From the NCBI GenBank assembly GCA_021186555.1, contig JAJKFL010000005.1, forward strand, positions 5,154,321 through 5,218,320: DNA of 64,000 bases. Reading direction: 5' to 3'. Position numbers and translations under genes: made by a program. Below, piece by piece: positions 11,076 to 22,455 of the stretch. The notes below the pieces were generated by a model that had not been told where the DNA came from, made no database searches, and saw only the letters and a program-made list of their open reading frames with translations. Source of the stretch: Reticulitermes speratus. Taxonomy: Eukaryota; Arthropoda; Insecta; Blattodea; Rhinotermitidae. How positions within the stretch are numbered: the stretch's first letter is position 1; each line of letters begins with the position of its first letter.

Positions 11076-12102
11076 GAGGGTTCACAGAGGCCGAAAAATT
11101 TCTGAAAAAAATACAAACTCCAATACAGTCAACGTCTTTATTTCTTTCGCCCTTCCCTCACTCAAGCAGCTAAAACATTTTAACACCCGCAAAAAAAGAT
11201 CGCCAACATTCAACTTGTCGGCGTGACGTTTTACGTACAATTTGCGGTTCAGTCGTAGCTTGAAACAAGTTTTTTTTTTTAATTTCGGGGAAAATCATAG
11301 CAGAATGTCAAGAGGCAGCAGCAGATGTTGCTTTGCTGAACAAAAAACACGATTCGTAAAATTAGTGGTAAAAGTATCGACCAACGTTAAACAAACAATG
11401 AAGGCGGTTCCTACATGAAAGCCGTTAAATGTCAGAAGTTTTCTGCAGCACTGGGCAGACACACAGGAGTAATCGGCACGACGAAACTTATCTTCGTTAG
11501 TGGGAGCGATAAAGGAGTTCAATATGCGACAGCTGCAATAGTCGCATTCACATGGGCCACTAAATGTGCAAATTTATAAAAAGTAGTGAAAAAGTTGCTG
11601 TAAAAATTGGATATCCCAATATCGAAGGGAATGACAGGGCGCCAAATACAGCCGAAAGGAACAGTGGCTTTTCTTCGCTTATAACGAATGACGTCATAAA
11701 AACCTGTTGCGATTTCATGACAGCCAATTGCTTCATACACCAGGAATATCTGTGAACGAAATCCATCGAACTTACAAATTTTTGTTAGAAATTGATTCAA
11801 AAGTCCTTAATTTATTTTGGTTTAAAGAAATTAATCGTCATTTTAAAGACGTTTTGAGTGATATCGAATTGTGTACGTATGTTTTAACGCCTGTAAGTTG
11901 TCTCCAACTGAGAAATTGGTTTACTTACCTAAATAAAACGGAACCTTTTCCTCAGCTGTCATCACAACAGTATTTTGTACTGCGCTGTTAAGGTCGTGAC
12001 TAATCTGTTTACAGCACAGTGGTTACATGGATCACTAGAATTACGCACTTTTCCCAGAGAGTACATTTAGGTGTACTTTAATGATCGTGAAAATAAAGAG
12101 CT
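11076..12102. other. Unassigned stretch with weak coding-like fragments
   Basis: Short frames at 11564-11755 and 11707-11991 (plus) overlap frames on the other strand. A phrase 'GYPNIEGNDRAPNTAER' (about 11607-11660) faintly recalls RNase H domains of LINEs, but catalytic spacing is absent. I do not call a gene. Confidence 0.3.
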
Positions 12103-12115
12103 ATTATTTCACTAA

Positions 12116-12507
12116 GTCGCCCTCGGTGGACTAGTGGTTAGCGTGCTCGCCACTGGACCCAAGGTTCGCGGGTTCGATCCCGATGGATTTTTAAGGGTGA
12201 TAAAAATCCGGAGCACCACTTCCTTCGGAGGGGAAGTAAAGCCGTCGGTCCCATGTCGTAGATTTACGGCATGTAAAAGAACCTTACGGGCATGAATAGA
12301 ACCAGTAATGCTCGTAAGCAAAATTCAGCGGCCATTTCTCACGTAAGTCTCCTGACTGGCTGCCAGATGGCTCTGGCAGTCACATCAGGATTGAGTAGAA
12401 CATCGCGGGCCAGTGGGCCGGTCACCCACTGCCACAAATGCACAAGACCAAGTAACCTCGGAAAGAGGAGGCCCAAGCCCAAACAGGGCTGTCGAGCCAT
12501 GGTTATT
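12116..12507 (+). mobile_element. tRNA-derived SINE, family E, full length
   Basis: Bounded by an exact 13 bp duplication attatttcactaa (12103-12115, 12508-12520). The head has box A 'ctagtggttagcgtgctcgc' and box B 'gcgggttcgatccc', Glu/Asp-tRNA-like. The body is about 320 bp. It has no poly(A) and ends in a short TTATT run. Confidence 0.95.
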
Positions 12508-12520
12508 ATTATTTCACTAA

Positions 12521-13628
12521 AAATTTTGATGTTCATAAATTAGACAAGAGTTTTTTTTTTGTGGCCTCATTCAGATATAACCGCAATAAATTATAACTTC
12601 ATTAAGATTTTTCTTTCCTGTTCCGGTTTTTGAATATTTCTCGTTGCAAAGACTGCACATATAAACCGAAATTTTAAATATTATATAGTTATAAGTATAA
12701 GTTTCAAGGGCTAAAATGTGAATTATTTTAGGTTACATTTTTATGTTTATTGGTTACATGCCACACACTACAGGTAAGTATGAATATATGAAGGAAACAT
12801 GAGAGAAGAAGAAATGTCTGCAAGAATTAAAGGTACAAGGGAAGTAAAGAGAGAAGAAAAAATAAGAAGAAACAAGAAAAGAGGAAGAGAAGTGCAAACA
12901 AGGAAAGGTAGAGGAAGTTAACAAGGAAGGTGGAATGAAAGGGAGAAAGAGAGGTAATAAAGAAAATAAAAAGTTAAGAAATGGAGGGGTAAATAATTAG
13001 ACAGGAGGCTTGAACGCAGTGACCGATTACCCGTACACAGGAAACGGTCAAAGTCACTTCAGGGCAGTGCAAGAAGTCAAGCTAATGAGGCACACAGTTT
13101 CTTTCCTTCCAGCCTGTGCAAAACAACTCAGCCCGCCTACCTGAACCTGTCCAGCTGTGTATCCTATGCTACACATAAACAACCATTATTATTATGTAAT
13201 AAATTCCAAACGTGCTGAGCTTAAAGAGACGGGAAAATCCAGAACTTTCCTTGACTGCATTTACACGTTTTCGCCCTTGACATTTTTTTATTCGCGCTTG
13301 TTTCAAGGATTCCTAAGTTACGACGTCTGATGAATTCATGTGACGTCACTGAGATGTGTACCTTGCTGCTCCGAGAGCTGCGTCGTGTGTCTAGCAGTAT
13401 GCATGACTAATACAACCTCAGTTTAAACTCAACTTGAAACTGGGTAATTCTCATCTCTAGCTATATTTGCACTGTAACATTTCCGTGTAAGATTACGTCA
13501 TCTGAGATGCGACGCAGTGGACTGTGCTGACGTAGGAGGCCACATGTTTCCCGCCAAAACAGTAGATATCTACAAAACTACACAGTGTCACGCCCCAGAC
13601 GCCAGGAACCTTCATAGTCACTGCCGTT
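12521..13628. other. No gene recognised; purine-rich block
   Basis: 12790-12990 is strongly G+A rich on the plus strand. The rest has no supported frame or RNA. Confidence 0.5.
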
Positions 13629-14088
13629 AGGCCTTTCAATCTCACAGTCTTCCCTTAGACCAGCGATTATCAAAAGGCCTTTCAATCTCACAGTCTTCCC
13701 TTAGACCAGCGATTATCAAAAGGCCTTTCAATCTCACAGTCTTCCCTTAGACCAGCGATTATCAAAACGCCTTTCAATCTCACAGTCTTCCCTTAGACCA
13801 GCGATTATCAAAACGCCTTTCAATCTCACAGTCTTCCCTTAGACCAGCGATTATCAAAAGGCCTTTCAATCTCACAGTCTTCCCTTAGACCAGCGATTAT
13901 CAAAAGGCCTTTCAATCTCACAGTCTTCCCTTAGACCAGCGATTATCAAAACGCCTTTCAATCTCACAGTCTTCCCTTAGACCAGCGATTATCAAAAGGC
14001 CTTTCAATCTCACAGTCTTCCCTTAGACCAGCGATTATCAAAAGGCCTTTCAATCTCACAGTCTTCCCTTACACCAGCGATTATCAAA
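13629..14088. repeat. 46 bp minisatellite, 10 copies, formed at a hAT junction
   Basis: Ten units of 46 bp beginning aggcctttcaatctcacagt. Each unit ends with ccttagac plus cagcgattatcaaa. The final unit runs directly into the hAT element at 14075, whose first 14 bases are that same tail. The unit is thus 32 bp of flank (including the target duplication) plus 14 bp of transposon end. Confidence 0.95.
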
Positions 14089-15048
14089 CTTTTATGTGTG
14101 TGACTCTAAAGTAGCAAACGGTATGTGACCCGCAATAGTCAGTGATCTTTACTATAAATTAACTAAATACTAATGCCTTTTGTTGAACACTACATAACAT
14201 TGCCACTTATTGAAAAAAAATATTAAATTTTTAATGTTACTTATCAAATCCAATATTTTTTTGGGACAGTATTAAATACACAAAACACGCAAGAAACAAA
14301 TATTTATTTAAATAACTCACACATGTGCTCATTAAACAAATCATTTGCTTCTAATTTGAAGTTGTATATACCGTGCATGATTAAGATATTATTTACTTAC
14401 ATACCAACAATGTTGCACAGGCAATATTAGTTAAATTGTCAATTTAATTAATTGACAATTTAACTAATATTGTCTGTGCAACATTGTTGGTATGTAAGTA
14501 AATTAATTAAATTGACAATTTAACTAATATTGTCTGTGCAACATTGTTGGTATGTAAGTAAATTAATTAAATTGACAATTTAACTAATATTGTCTGTGCA
14601 ACATTGTTGGTATGTAAGTAAATTAATTAAATTGACAATTTAACTAATATTGTCTGTGCAACATTGTTGGTATGTAAGTAAATTAATTAAATTGACAATT
14701 TAACTAATATTGTCTGTGCAACATTGTTGGTATGTAAGTAAATTAATTTGCTTCTAAATAAAAACCTGTGAAATACTGAACATACGGAACGTTACACAAA
14801 ATGAACAGAAAAATAATATCAAAAATTTAGTGACTGAAAAATTTAATACGTATGTTATTTATTTTAAATAAAGCTTATTACGTTACTAACATTGAAGTTA
14901 ATGCAAAAAATTGAAATGGAATACATTTGTAATGTACTGGACATACGGACACTTTGCGTGCAATTTTGAACAAAAAACGTATTGCAGTTCTCCATAAAAC
15001 CCTCTCGCGACCCTGATTTGCGTCGTGACCTGAAGTTGGGGACCACTG
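14075..15048 (+). mobile_element. Non-autonomous hAT-type element
   Basis: Starts CAGCGATTATCAAAC and ends GTTGGGGACCACTG, imperfect hAT-like TIRs. The flanking 8 bp are ccttacac (ccttagac in the array units) on the left and cgttagac on the right, 7 of 8 matching when the array version is used. 'gtgtgactc' near the start and 'cgtcgtgacc' near the end are typical of such MITEs. No transposase frame. Contains an inner foldback array at 14393-14748. Confidence 0.75.
14393..14748. repeat. 60 bp tandem array with an inverted leading copy
   Basis: Five near-identical 60 bp direct copies (gacaatttaactaatattgt ... ggtatgtaagtaaattaatt) run to 14748. They are preceded at 14393-14447 by one copy in reverse orientation, giving a nearly perfect hairpin of about 55 bp arms centred near 14450. 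Confidence 0.95.
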
Positions 15049-15056
15049 CGTTAGAC

Positions 15057-15438
15057 ACAAATTTACACATTCTAATCTGCGAGAAACATATCCAAAGTTC
15101 CGCTGAACATGCACACCGTGAACTTGAAAGGTTTTAGAAAGACAGCTTCATAGAATAAGCAGCAACACTAGGGTAGTCTACAGGCTTTGGTTGGCAAAGG
15201 CCGACACTGCAGTACCGACTGAACACACTGTAATACTGCCCAAAACATTGCTGTATATAGCGCTTTTTTAGTCCTCTCATGACTGAGATTGGTTTTTAAT
15301 TTGGTTCCCATGGAAACGACAAACCGTTAAGCAATACGAAAATATGTTAAATCTAATATTATTCATTCCGTAAATTTTAACTTTATATTTAAAGTCCGAC
15401 AAATGTACAATTCAACACATTAATTGTACACTTTCACC
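15057..15438. other. No gene recognised
   Basis: No supported frame, RNA or repeat boundary. Confidence 0.4.
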
Positions 15439-15484
15439 GTCCTACATGTTTCGAACCCCTAACCTGGGTTCATCTTCAGGGACA
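15439..15484 (-). ncRNA. Hammerhead-like motif, well preserved
   Basis: Minus strand: GUCC, CUGAAGA, one extra U, helix II GAACCC/GGGUUC with a 7 nt loop, GAAA, CAUG forming a 2 bp helix III without a loop, UA, then GGAC pairing with GUCC. All core elements are present. Cleavage would be expected after GUA. The extra U before helix II is shared by the family. Confidence 0.75.
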
Positions 15485-15987
15485 CATTATCTAAAATCGC
15501 ACACTAGTTACACCAACTGGTACAATTATTTACATGAGTTCTTTACAATTGTTCACATACACTGTTTAAAACAAATAAAAGTTAAAAAGTTAGAAATTGT
15601 TGTTGTTGGTTGTTTCAGTCTTACATTGGTTAAAAATTGTATAAAAGTTGAACAATCTATGCTGTTTTGATATCCTGTTTATCGGAGTTAAGTTGCCTGT
15701 TGGGTGGTGAGAACAGTACAATATGTTACTAACATACACAATATGTTACTAACATACGGTGTTCTAGTAAATAATGCACAGTACTTCCTTTGCAACGTCA
15801 GTGAAAATATTATGTAGTTGTATATACTGCAGCTATGTTAACGTTCTAGCTTTTACACTAAGGTTATCTTATGTTGTGTATTTGAATTATAGAATATAAT
15901 TTTACTTTGAGAATTTTTTTGTAGTTTCTTGGTTTTAAATTTTTCCTTTCTTGAGTGAAGAGGAGTTGACGGTTTGGTATTATAGTA
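15485..15987. other. No gene recognised; small tandem duplication
   Basis: 15719-15757 holds two copies of 'atatgttactaacatac'. The 74-codon frame overlapping from 15446 includes the ribozyme-like motif and is not credible. Confidence 0.4.
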
Positions 15988-16372
15988 CAGTGTGTCCACA
16001 AAGTCCCTTCGGGGTTTTGAAAAATTGTGGCGCGCAAACAAATTGAGCTAGCCACATGCGGTTTTCGGCAGATTACAGTGAAACTGTGGAAGTTTTTTTT
16101 TGCCGCCAACAGATGACTTGATGACCTGAAGACCCGTATCAGGAATGCGATCTCGACTATTCCAGCGGACATGCTCCACAGAACATGGCAAGAGCTCGAA
16201 TATCGTCTGGACGTTCTCCGTGCTACCAAGGGAGCCCACATCAAGGTCTACTGAGGTCAGTAAAAAACTTCCAGAGTTTCACTGTAATCTGTCGCAAACC
16301 GCATGTGGCTAGCTCAATTTGTTTGCGCGCCACAATTTTTCAAAACCCCGAAGGGACTTTGTGGACACACTG
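15988..16372 (+). mobile_element. Tc1/mariner deletion derivative with ~112 bp TIRs
   Basis: TIRs at 15988-16099 and 16261-16372 begin CAGTGTGTCCACAAAG and are nearly identical over ~112 bp. TA flanks both sides (15986-15987, 16373-16374). Only the end of the transposase gene remains between the TIRs. Confidence 0.93.
16117..16254 (+). pseudogene. Transposase C-terminal remnant
   Basis: Forty-five codons and a stop encode LDDLKTRIRNAISTIPADML, then HRTWQELEYRLDV, RATKGAHIKVY. This is the typical C-terminus of IS630/Tc1/mariner transposases that end in 'GAHIE..'. Everything upstream, including all catalytic residues, is deleted. It ends just before the right TIR. Confidence 0.9.
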
Positions 16373-16536
16373 TATATCTGTGTATAAAAAAACACGAATC
16401 CTTACGAATTATTACCCTTTTTGTGAAACTAAAATGTCATTTATATTTACAGAACAATGTTGCAATTAACCTCCCAAGTGTTTTGTATTGTCTATCACCT
16501 TCAGATGGCCGAACCGGCCAAAAAATTTTGTAACAA

Positions 16537-16735
16537 ATACTTGCGATCTTCTGGGATATTACGCAGCGTCGAATGGTAACCTTTTACCGAAGTTTCGGGA
16601 CAATGTATCCATCCCATCTTCAAGGGTCAAGAAGTCCAAGTCGATAAAGGATTACCACACGACGCTGCCTAATACCCCAGAAGAGGGCAGATCTCATCAA
16701 CATCGCGGCGGAAGCCTGACATCACGGATCTTGTA
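16537..16735 (-). mobile_element. Element J, inverted-repeat copy with decayed hammerhead-like core
   Basis: The arms (16537-16572 gatcttctgggatattacgc; 16650-16690 reversed) pair, and the right arm continues into the reversed J boundary (catcgcggcggaagcctga). The minus strand reads CUUGAAGA, hairpin GGGA/UCCC, GAAAC, UUC, GGUAAA. The box has an inserted base. Confidence 0.6.
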
Positions 16736-16750
16736 ATAAATAGTAAATAC

Positions 16751-16795
16751 TGATGATGATGATGATAATAATAATAATAATAATAATAATAATTG
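16751..16795. repeat. (GAT)n(AAT)n microsatellite
   Basis: About five gat units followed by about ten ata/aat units. Confidence 0.97.
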
Positions 16796-17019
16796 TAGTT
16801 ATGACTGACGGTGTGTTCTAATATAATTTCCTAATCTATCTGGTTAAACCATCCATTCTCAATGACATTTCTTGGCCCTTGGAGCGTACTTCCGAAAAAA
16901 CACAGCAACAACAGTTAACAGTGGTAACAAAATGTGACTTCCTCATAACAAGGGGTCAGATTTCCGTGGCTCGACAACTTTTACAGTGTTCGACCCACTT
17001 CAAATGAATATATTTAAGA

Positions 17020-17190
17020 TTATACTCGACACGGCACGTCCCATTATCCTCCTCCCAGGAGAAAAACGGCCGAGGCGTGGCGTTAACCGCCCATCACCAT
17101 CTAACGCTGAGGTTAAAGAAAGAGTAGAGCTATACCTCTACTCCCCCTCTGGGCCTTAATGGTCTGTGTTAAGGCGAACTTTACGTTTAA
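17020..17190 (+). mobile_element. SINE family C, head-truncated
   Basis: The body contains 'cggccgaggcgtggcgtt', 'gaggttaaagaaagagtaga' and 'actccccctctgggcctt', matching the full copies at 19868 and 59094. The tRNA-like head is missing. Confidence 0.8.
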
Positions 17191-18746
17191 ATCTCATAAT
17201 AATCATAAAACTAACGCCAAAATTTCAAGCTTCTATATTTATTTTCTGACGAGTTATGGCTGCCACAGGCAGACACACGGATACTTTATGATATTGGCAA
17301 TTTATTTGAGGGACCGCCAGTAGTAGAATGTATACAGCCTGACACGGTAGGATAAGTGCATAATGATTTAGAATGAATGCGGTACAATATTGTGATCTAA
17401 TTTAAATTACTACCTCGATATCTGCCTGGAGCAACAGAGAAAATCCTCAGTCTGAGGCAGATTAGAACCGAGAACCTTCCGGAAGCTCAATCGCTTGAGT
17501 GAATATGCTTGATAGATACGGCAATAACGTACGTAGTTGATAAGGCGTCATTATTTAAGTCAAGGAATAACAAAGCAATATGGCATGTAAGTCCGCCTGA
17601 TTTAACGAACGTTGCATATAATATTCTTCTTCCTTTCAAGAAGCCGATTCTGAAAATTTAATCTTGGGTACTAAACTTTCTTTTTCACTTTACCAAGTAC
17701 ATGAAACGTCTTTTTAAAATAAAGCAGCAAAAATGATTAACTGAAGAAAAAAAAAAGATATCAAACCTAAGCAAAAATTCACGCACGCTAACTTCAAAGC
17801 AACTACAACTTGCGCCAAATAAATCTGCCACTGCGCAGAACACGAAAAATCGAAGATTTCCCGCTGCTCCGCCTCTCCCAGTGTTCCCTCGCCATATCTG
17901 AGACATGATGAGTCTGCTCTTATCGCTGGTGCCGTTAACATAATTGACACTTCAAATACCTGAAGAGTTACACTCTTAATGTCATGACATTTCGACAGTG
18001 CTGCACTCTACGATGCCACACAGTGCCATCCCTCGTGCACGATGCGCAGTTGCATATTACAGGGAAGGCAAAAAGGTAAGTGGGTTCCATAAACGTTTTA
18101 TCGCGTTACCAAGCCAGAGATTAGAAACGGACTAAGTGGCGTACGTGCTGTTTATATTACTGTTTGCAAGCAGTTTGGATGGAGATCTTTATACAGGCAC
18201 TGTGAGTGTAGTTGTCCATAAGAGAAATGATTTTAAGTGGCTTCTCTGACTTCCCCTTTAAATACCTCGCGTTTCAGTTCTCTCTTGCTCATATTGCGGC
18301 AAATTTATCTGGCACAGGCTATAAGCATAATTTGGTCTTTAACGCACCGCAGCAGATGGTGTCACCGGCAGAAAACTTCAAGGGTGCTGGGCGGCGGAGA
18401 AAGAGGAGGAATCGTGGCTGGATGCTTTCACCCCCTATACTTATAAAAATATAATTAAATGTACGGAGAATTTCCGTAGGTAACATTAACACTCCATATG
18501 AAGAGCGTTTATTAGAAGCGTTTACCATGCATATCATTTCATGAAAAGTTATATCTTACAAACCAATCTCGAGTTCCAGCACTGTGATAGCCTTCAATTT
18601 GGTTATCTCCTTATAAGGCAAATATTGTTTAAATATTTAATACTTTAGAAGCCGGTTTACATATTCCAGAAAACATATCCCTTCTGAATTACACAATTAC
18701 TTATCGCCACGTGGTGCTGCACATTTATTAACCGCTGCTGTATAAA
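17191..18746. other. No gene recognised in 1.55 kb
   Basis: Overlapping frames of 60-80 codons on both strands (17685-17950, 18212-18537) show no family features. 17410-17490 has a faint reversed tRNA-arm-like look (ggttctaatctg). Confidence 0.4.
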
Positions 18747-19280
18747 TGTACACGTGAAATTAAATCCAGTATTGCCAAGGCAAAGGCAACATTCAATCAG
18801 AAGAAGACTCTTTTCACCAGCAAATTGGACTTAAATTTAAGGAAGAAACCAGTAAAGTGCTACATTTGGAGCATAGCTTTGTGTGGTGCTGAAACGTGGA
18901 CACTTCGGAAAGTAGATCGGAAATATCTGGAAAGTTTTGATATGTGGTGCTGGAGAAGGGTGGAGAAGATCAGTTGGACCGATCGTGTGAGAAATGAAGA
19001 AGTATTACACAGAGTGAAGGAGGAGAGGAATATCGTACATACAATAAAAAGAAGAAAGGCTAACTGGATTGGCCACATCTTGCGTAGGAACTGCCTTCTG
19101 AAACACGTGATTGAAGGAAAGTTAGAGGGAAGGATAGAAATGACGGGAAGACGAGGAAAAAGACGTAAGCAGCTACTGGATGATCTTACGCAAACGAGAG
19201 CATACTGGAAATTGAAAGAGGAAGCATTAGATCGCACTGTGTGGAGAACTGACTTTGGAAGAGAATATGAACCTGTCTAA
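18747..19280 (+). pseudogene. LINE reverse transcriptase, C-terminal fragment
   Basis: A continuous frame of about 177 codons from CTREIKSSIAKAKATFNQKK through 'KLDLNLRKKPVKCYIWSIAL', 'GAETWTLRK', 'RRKANWIGHILRRN', 'GRRGKRRKQLLDDL' to 'FGREYEPV'. This is the 3' end of the ORF2 of a common insect non-LTR element: the tail of the RT domain and the connection region. The catalytic RT core lies upstream and is missing, so it is 5'-truncated, as usual for LINE insertions. A gaatgaatgat tail follows. Related fragments: 25793-26075 and 58239-58565 (reverse). It is unusually open for a dead copy, hence probably recent. Confidence 0.88.
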
Positions 19281-19424
19281 AGACGGACTAAGGAATGAAT
19301 GATGCTCTATAAAGCGTCAAAATTGTGATGAACCTCCTGTGTGTTTCGAAGTTTTGTCCTCTATAAGTTGTCCCTGAGATTAAATAAGCACTCAGCCATG
19401 GAGACACAAGAATGTTGACGTATA

Positions 19425-19640
19425 ACTCTACACATTAACCTCACCATTAGTTGGAAGAGAGTGGGTCAGCTTTATGTTCCAGCTAACCTTCCCACAGGGA
19501 AAAAGCCTTTCGTAACCACTCGATAGGAGCATAGAAACCAGATCCTACCCTGGACGTGCATAGAAAAGAAAAGTTGTGTCCGTGCCTGGAACTGAGAGCT
19601 GGTTGTCCAGCCGTAGACAGTGATGTTGCTGCCTGAGTTC
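19425..19640 (-). mobile_element. Probable diverged SINE family D
   Basis: The reversed order of D-like blocks is visible: 'cattaacctcaccattagttg', 'gtgggtcagctttatgttcc', and later 'gagagctggttgtccagccg'. Matching is loose. Confidence 0.45.
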
Positions 19641-19867
19641 AAGACGCAACACTTCGTCAGTAACTGCTTCCATTTTATCATTGTATTCGCACTATGGTTA
19701 CCATTTCCGAAGGAAGAAAATCATACGAAAAATAGGGTGCAGACAGTGAACCGTAAGGAATGGAAGTAAAGAACTGAAGATTTGGGATGACTTCAGGGAA
19801 TGTTAATGGGAGCGCAGGAGGCCAATTGGACTGCATATCTAGAAGTGATGGTGACGGAAACTTGTAG

Positions 19868-20137
19868 CACGCAAGGTTAGCTCAGTGACTGCATTACGGG
19901 CTAGACGGTCCGGGGTTCAAATCCCGGTGGAGGCGGAGATTTTCCGTACCCCTACAGACCAGCCAGGGGGGCCATCTAGCCTCCTGTACAATGGATACGG
20001 GGTATCCTTCCTGGGGGTAAAGCGGCCGGGGCGTGGCGTTGACCACCCACCCCCATCTAGCGCCGAGGTTAAAGAAAAAGTACAGCTATACCTCTACTCC
20101 TCCTCTGGGCCTTCGTGGCAGGTTATAGGGCGAACAT
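19868..20137 (+). mobile_element. tRNA-derived SINE, family C, full length
   Basis: Head 'ggttagctcagtgactgc' (box A) and 'ggggttcaaatcccggtgg' (box B), then 'agcggccggggcgtggcg' and 'ctcctctgggccttcgtggc'. Ends without poly(A), as in other C copies. No clear target duplication. Confidence 0.88.
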
Positions 20138-20232
20138 TACTTCTTTAATTCAGTTCTTTTAAATTTGATATCACACTTTAGACGCGGGCGACTGGGATTT
20201 GATATTTATGCCAGCTATCAGGTCTTGAATTT

Positions 20233-20495
20233 TTTTTCCTATGACTCGACAGCCCTATATGGGCCTGGGCCTCCTCGTTTCGTATAGGTTTCATGATCAC
20301 ACACATTTGAGACACACCACAGTCGGTAGGACTCCTCTGGACGAGTGACCAGCCCGTCGCAGAGACCTCTACCTGACAACACACAACACTCACAAGACAC
20401 AGACATCCATGCCACCGGCGGGATTGGAACCCACGATGCCAGTAAGCGAGCGGCCGAAGACCCACGCCTTAGACCGCGCGGCCACTGGGATCGGC
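20233..20495 (-). mobile_element. tRNA-derived SINE, family B, full length
   Basis: Flanked by ggtcttgaattt (20221-20232) and ggtcttggattt (20496-20507), a 12 bp duplication with one mismatch. Poly(A) (as T), body and a complete head are present on the minus strand. Confidence 0.93.
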
Positions 20496-20569
20496 GGTCT
20501 TGGATTTTGCTTTACTTAATTAACCATTGGTTAATACCGTTACAAACATTTAACTTCCTCCAATAACTA

Positions 20570-20756
20570 CAGTCGAACCCGGTTATAACGACATCGGTTT
20601 ACACGGCACCTCGCCTATAGCGTCATACGTTCTGTGGTACCAACTGATTCCTCACCGTTAATCATAACATTATACTCCTCGGCTATAAGGACACTCGTTT
20701 ATAACGACACAAAACATATTAAGTCCCCTTCATGACGTTATAACCGAGTTAGACTG
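20570..20756 (+). mobile_element. MITE family F (pogo/Tigger-like)
   Basis: 187 bp; TIRs start CAGTCGAACCCGG and end GAGTTAGACTG; TA at 20568-20569 and 20757-20758. Confidence 0.9.
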
Positions 20757-20778
20757 TATTTATATAATTACCAAGAAG

Positions 20779-21180
20779 TATGTGCCGTGACAAGTGAGTT
20801 CCTGTCACCACGGCATGGCGCATAATCGGGTTGCGGATGGAGGAAAGGCCTCTTGATATCAAGACTACACGCGAATACACTGGATAGGCAGTCACGGACA
20901 GCCGACAAAGGGTGGTCCTCGATCGTGGTTGTTGGGAGACTGTTTTAAGGCTCGTCACCTCATAAAATCAACATCATACGACATGTTATATAGGGCCTGG
21001 GATTTTGACAGACCTTTGGGAATTGCTTGAGGACATTGAGAAGTGGCGGACTGATGTAACCACGGTAATGAACTGCGGATTGCATAAAATGCGGGGGGAA
21101 ATATTGAATACTGGAAGGTCTATTAGCTTCAAAAGATGGACCCAACTCCATCTAGTATATTTAATTAATTACTTCAAGAA
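20779..21180 (+). repeat. Dispersed repeat R, second long copy
   Basis: Same block order as 3520-3900: gtcaccacggcatggcgc, cacggacagccgacaaaggg, cggtaatgaac, cataaaatgcgggggg. Divergence between the two is substantial. Confidence 0.7.
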
Positions 21181-21192
21181 CCATCTTATCCA

Positions 21193-21410
21193 CCAGTTCG
21201 TGTAATGGCAACGCACTAGATTTATATCAAAGAGGTTGCCGGTTCGAATATCACTCTGGACACCGGATATCCTGTGCGCAGTTCGTCGAAATTTTCCTCA
21301 GGGTCTTTGCGTGAACACCGGCAAGGGACATCGATCAGTCTACGACCGCTTTATCTCCAATTAACCACCACTAGTGACCTCAACACTGAATGTCACGTGG
21401 TATGGCTATT
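21193..21410 (+). mobile_element. Possible tRNA-headed SINE of another family
   Basis: 'gtgtaatggcaacgcactaga' could be an A-box arm, and 'ttgccggttcgaatatc' has a good B-box 55 bp on. The body matches no other copy in this window. Confidence 0.4.
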
Positions 21411-21457
21411 AAATAATTAGATTGTTTTCAAAAAGTACCTGTACTTTATTAATAAAT

Positions 21458-21590
21458 TTATTGTATACAGACGTTATCTCCTTCACAGTAATTTCTTTCG
21501 GAAGTTACACACTGTTCCATATTAGCCTTCCAGTCCTCGAAGCAACCTCTGTAGACATTCTGTGAGATTGCTTTAAGTAACTCCCTTTTT
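21458..21590 (-). pseudogene. Mariner-type transposase C-terminal remnant
   Basis: Minus strand frame: ELLKAISQNVYRGCFEDWKA, NMEQCVTSERNYCEGDNV, then stop. The pattern 'CFEDWK...M..C....GNYFEGD' is a familiar C-terminus of mariner-family transposases. The upstream part (to about 21800) has stops and frameshifts. TIRs not found. Confidence 0.7.
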
Positions 21591-22044
21591 TTTTACTGAT
21601 ACATTCATCTGACATAAAACAGGTTCCAATGAGCGAATGTTTCAATTATGGGGAAAAGAAAAATATGGCGAGAGAAAAGTTCTGCTGCGAACAGAGCGTG
21701 CTGGAGCGTTGGTATTTATTTTCCATATAAAAACTGGTAGACCTAAATCGCTTTGTGCACCGGTGCGTGATGTTGGTGCATAACTGAACCGCGACTCCAC
21801 AAATATGATCTTTTTATTCGAATCCCTTCTTGTACTGCTTATTGTTTAACCAAAATAATACACTATATCAGGTAACAAGTACCTAACAGTTAATATTACA
21901 TCTTTACTCCAACATGCTAGGTACCCGTTACCTGATATAGTGTATTATTTAACATTGTATTTACCGTGCATTTTCAAATGAGATATGTTCAATAAACACC
22001 AACTAATGCACATAAACTTTTTTCACAATAGTTTATTCTTAAAA

Positions 22045-22090
22045 TTCCCCTACACGTATTTCGGTGGTTTAAACCACCATCTTCAGGGGG
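22045..22090 (-). ncRNA. Hammerhead-like motif, left arm
   Basis: Minus strand: CCCC, CUGAAGA, extra U, helix II GGUGG/CCACC, GAAA, UAC-GUG as a 3 bp loopless helix III, UA, GGGG. CCCC/GGGG form helix I. Confidence 0.75.
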
Positions 22091-22455
22091 GTCGTAGAGA
22101 TTATTATGCATAGACCTTACAGTTATTACGTATGTGGTTATATTTGTATATGTAGAATATGAGTGGGCTAATATTGTCCACTTTGTACAGTATTGTAAAA
22201 TAAGTTACTATAAAATGGAGTAAAAGTTGCTAAAATGATTACATAATTTGTAGTTAGCAAGAAAATTATTGGCAGTTTGGCAGTTTTCTTGCCGACTACA
22301 AATTATGTAATCATTTTAGCAACTTTTTACTCCATTTTATAATAACTTATTTTACAACACTGTACAAAGTGGACAATATCAGACCACTTATATTCTACAT
22401 ATATAAATATAACCATATATGTAATAACTGTAAAGTCTATGCATAATAATCTCTA

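Noticed and set aside
13629..14088. CRISPR-like array
   Set aside because: Contiguous tandem repeats without unique spacers, in a eukaryotic repeat context; the same applies to the other arrays here.
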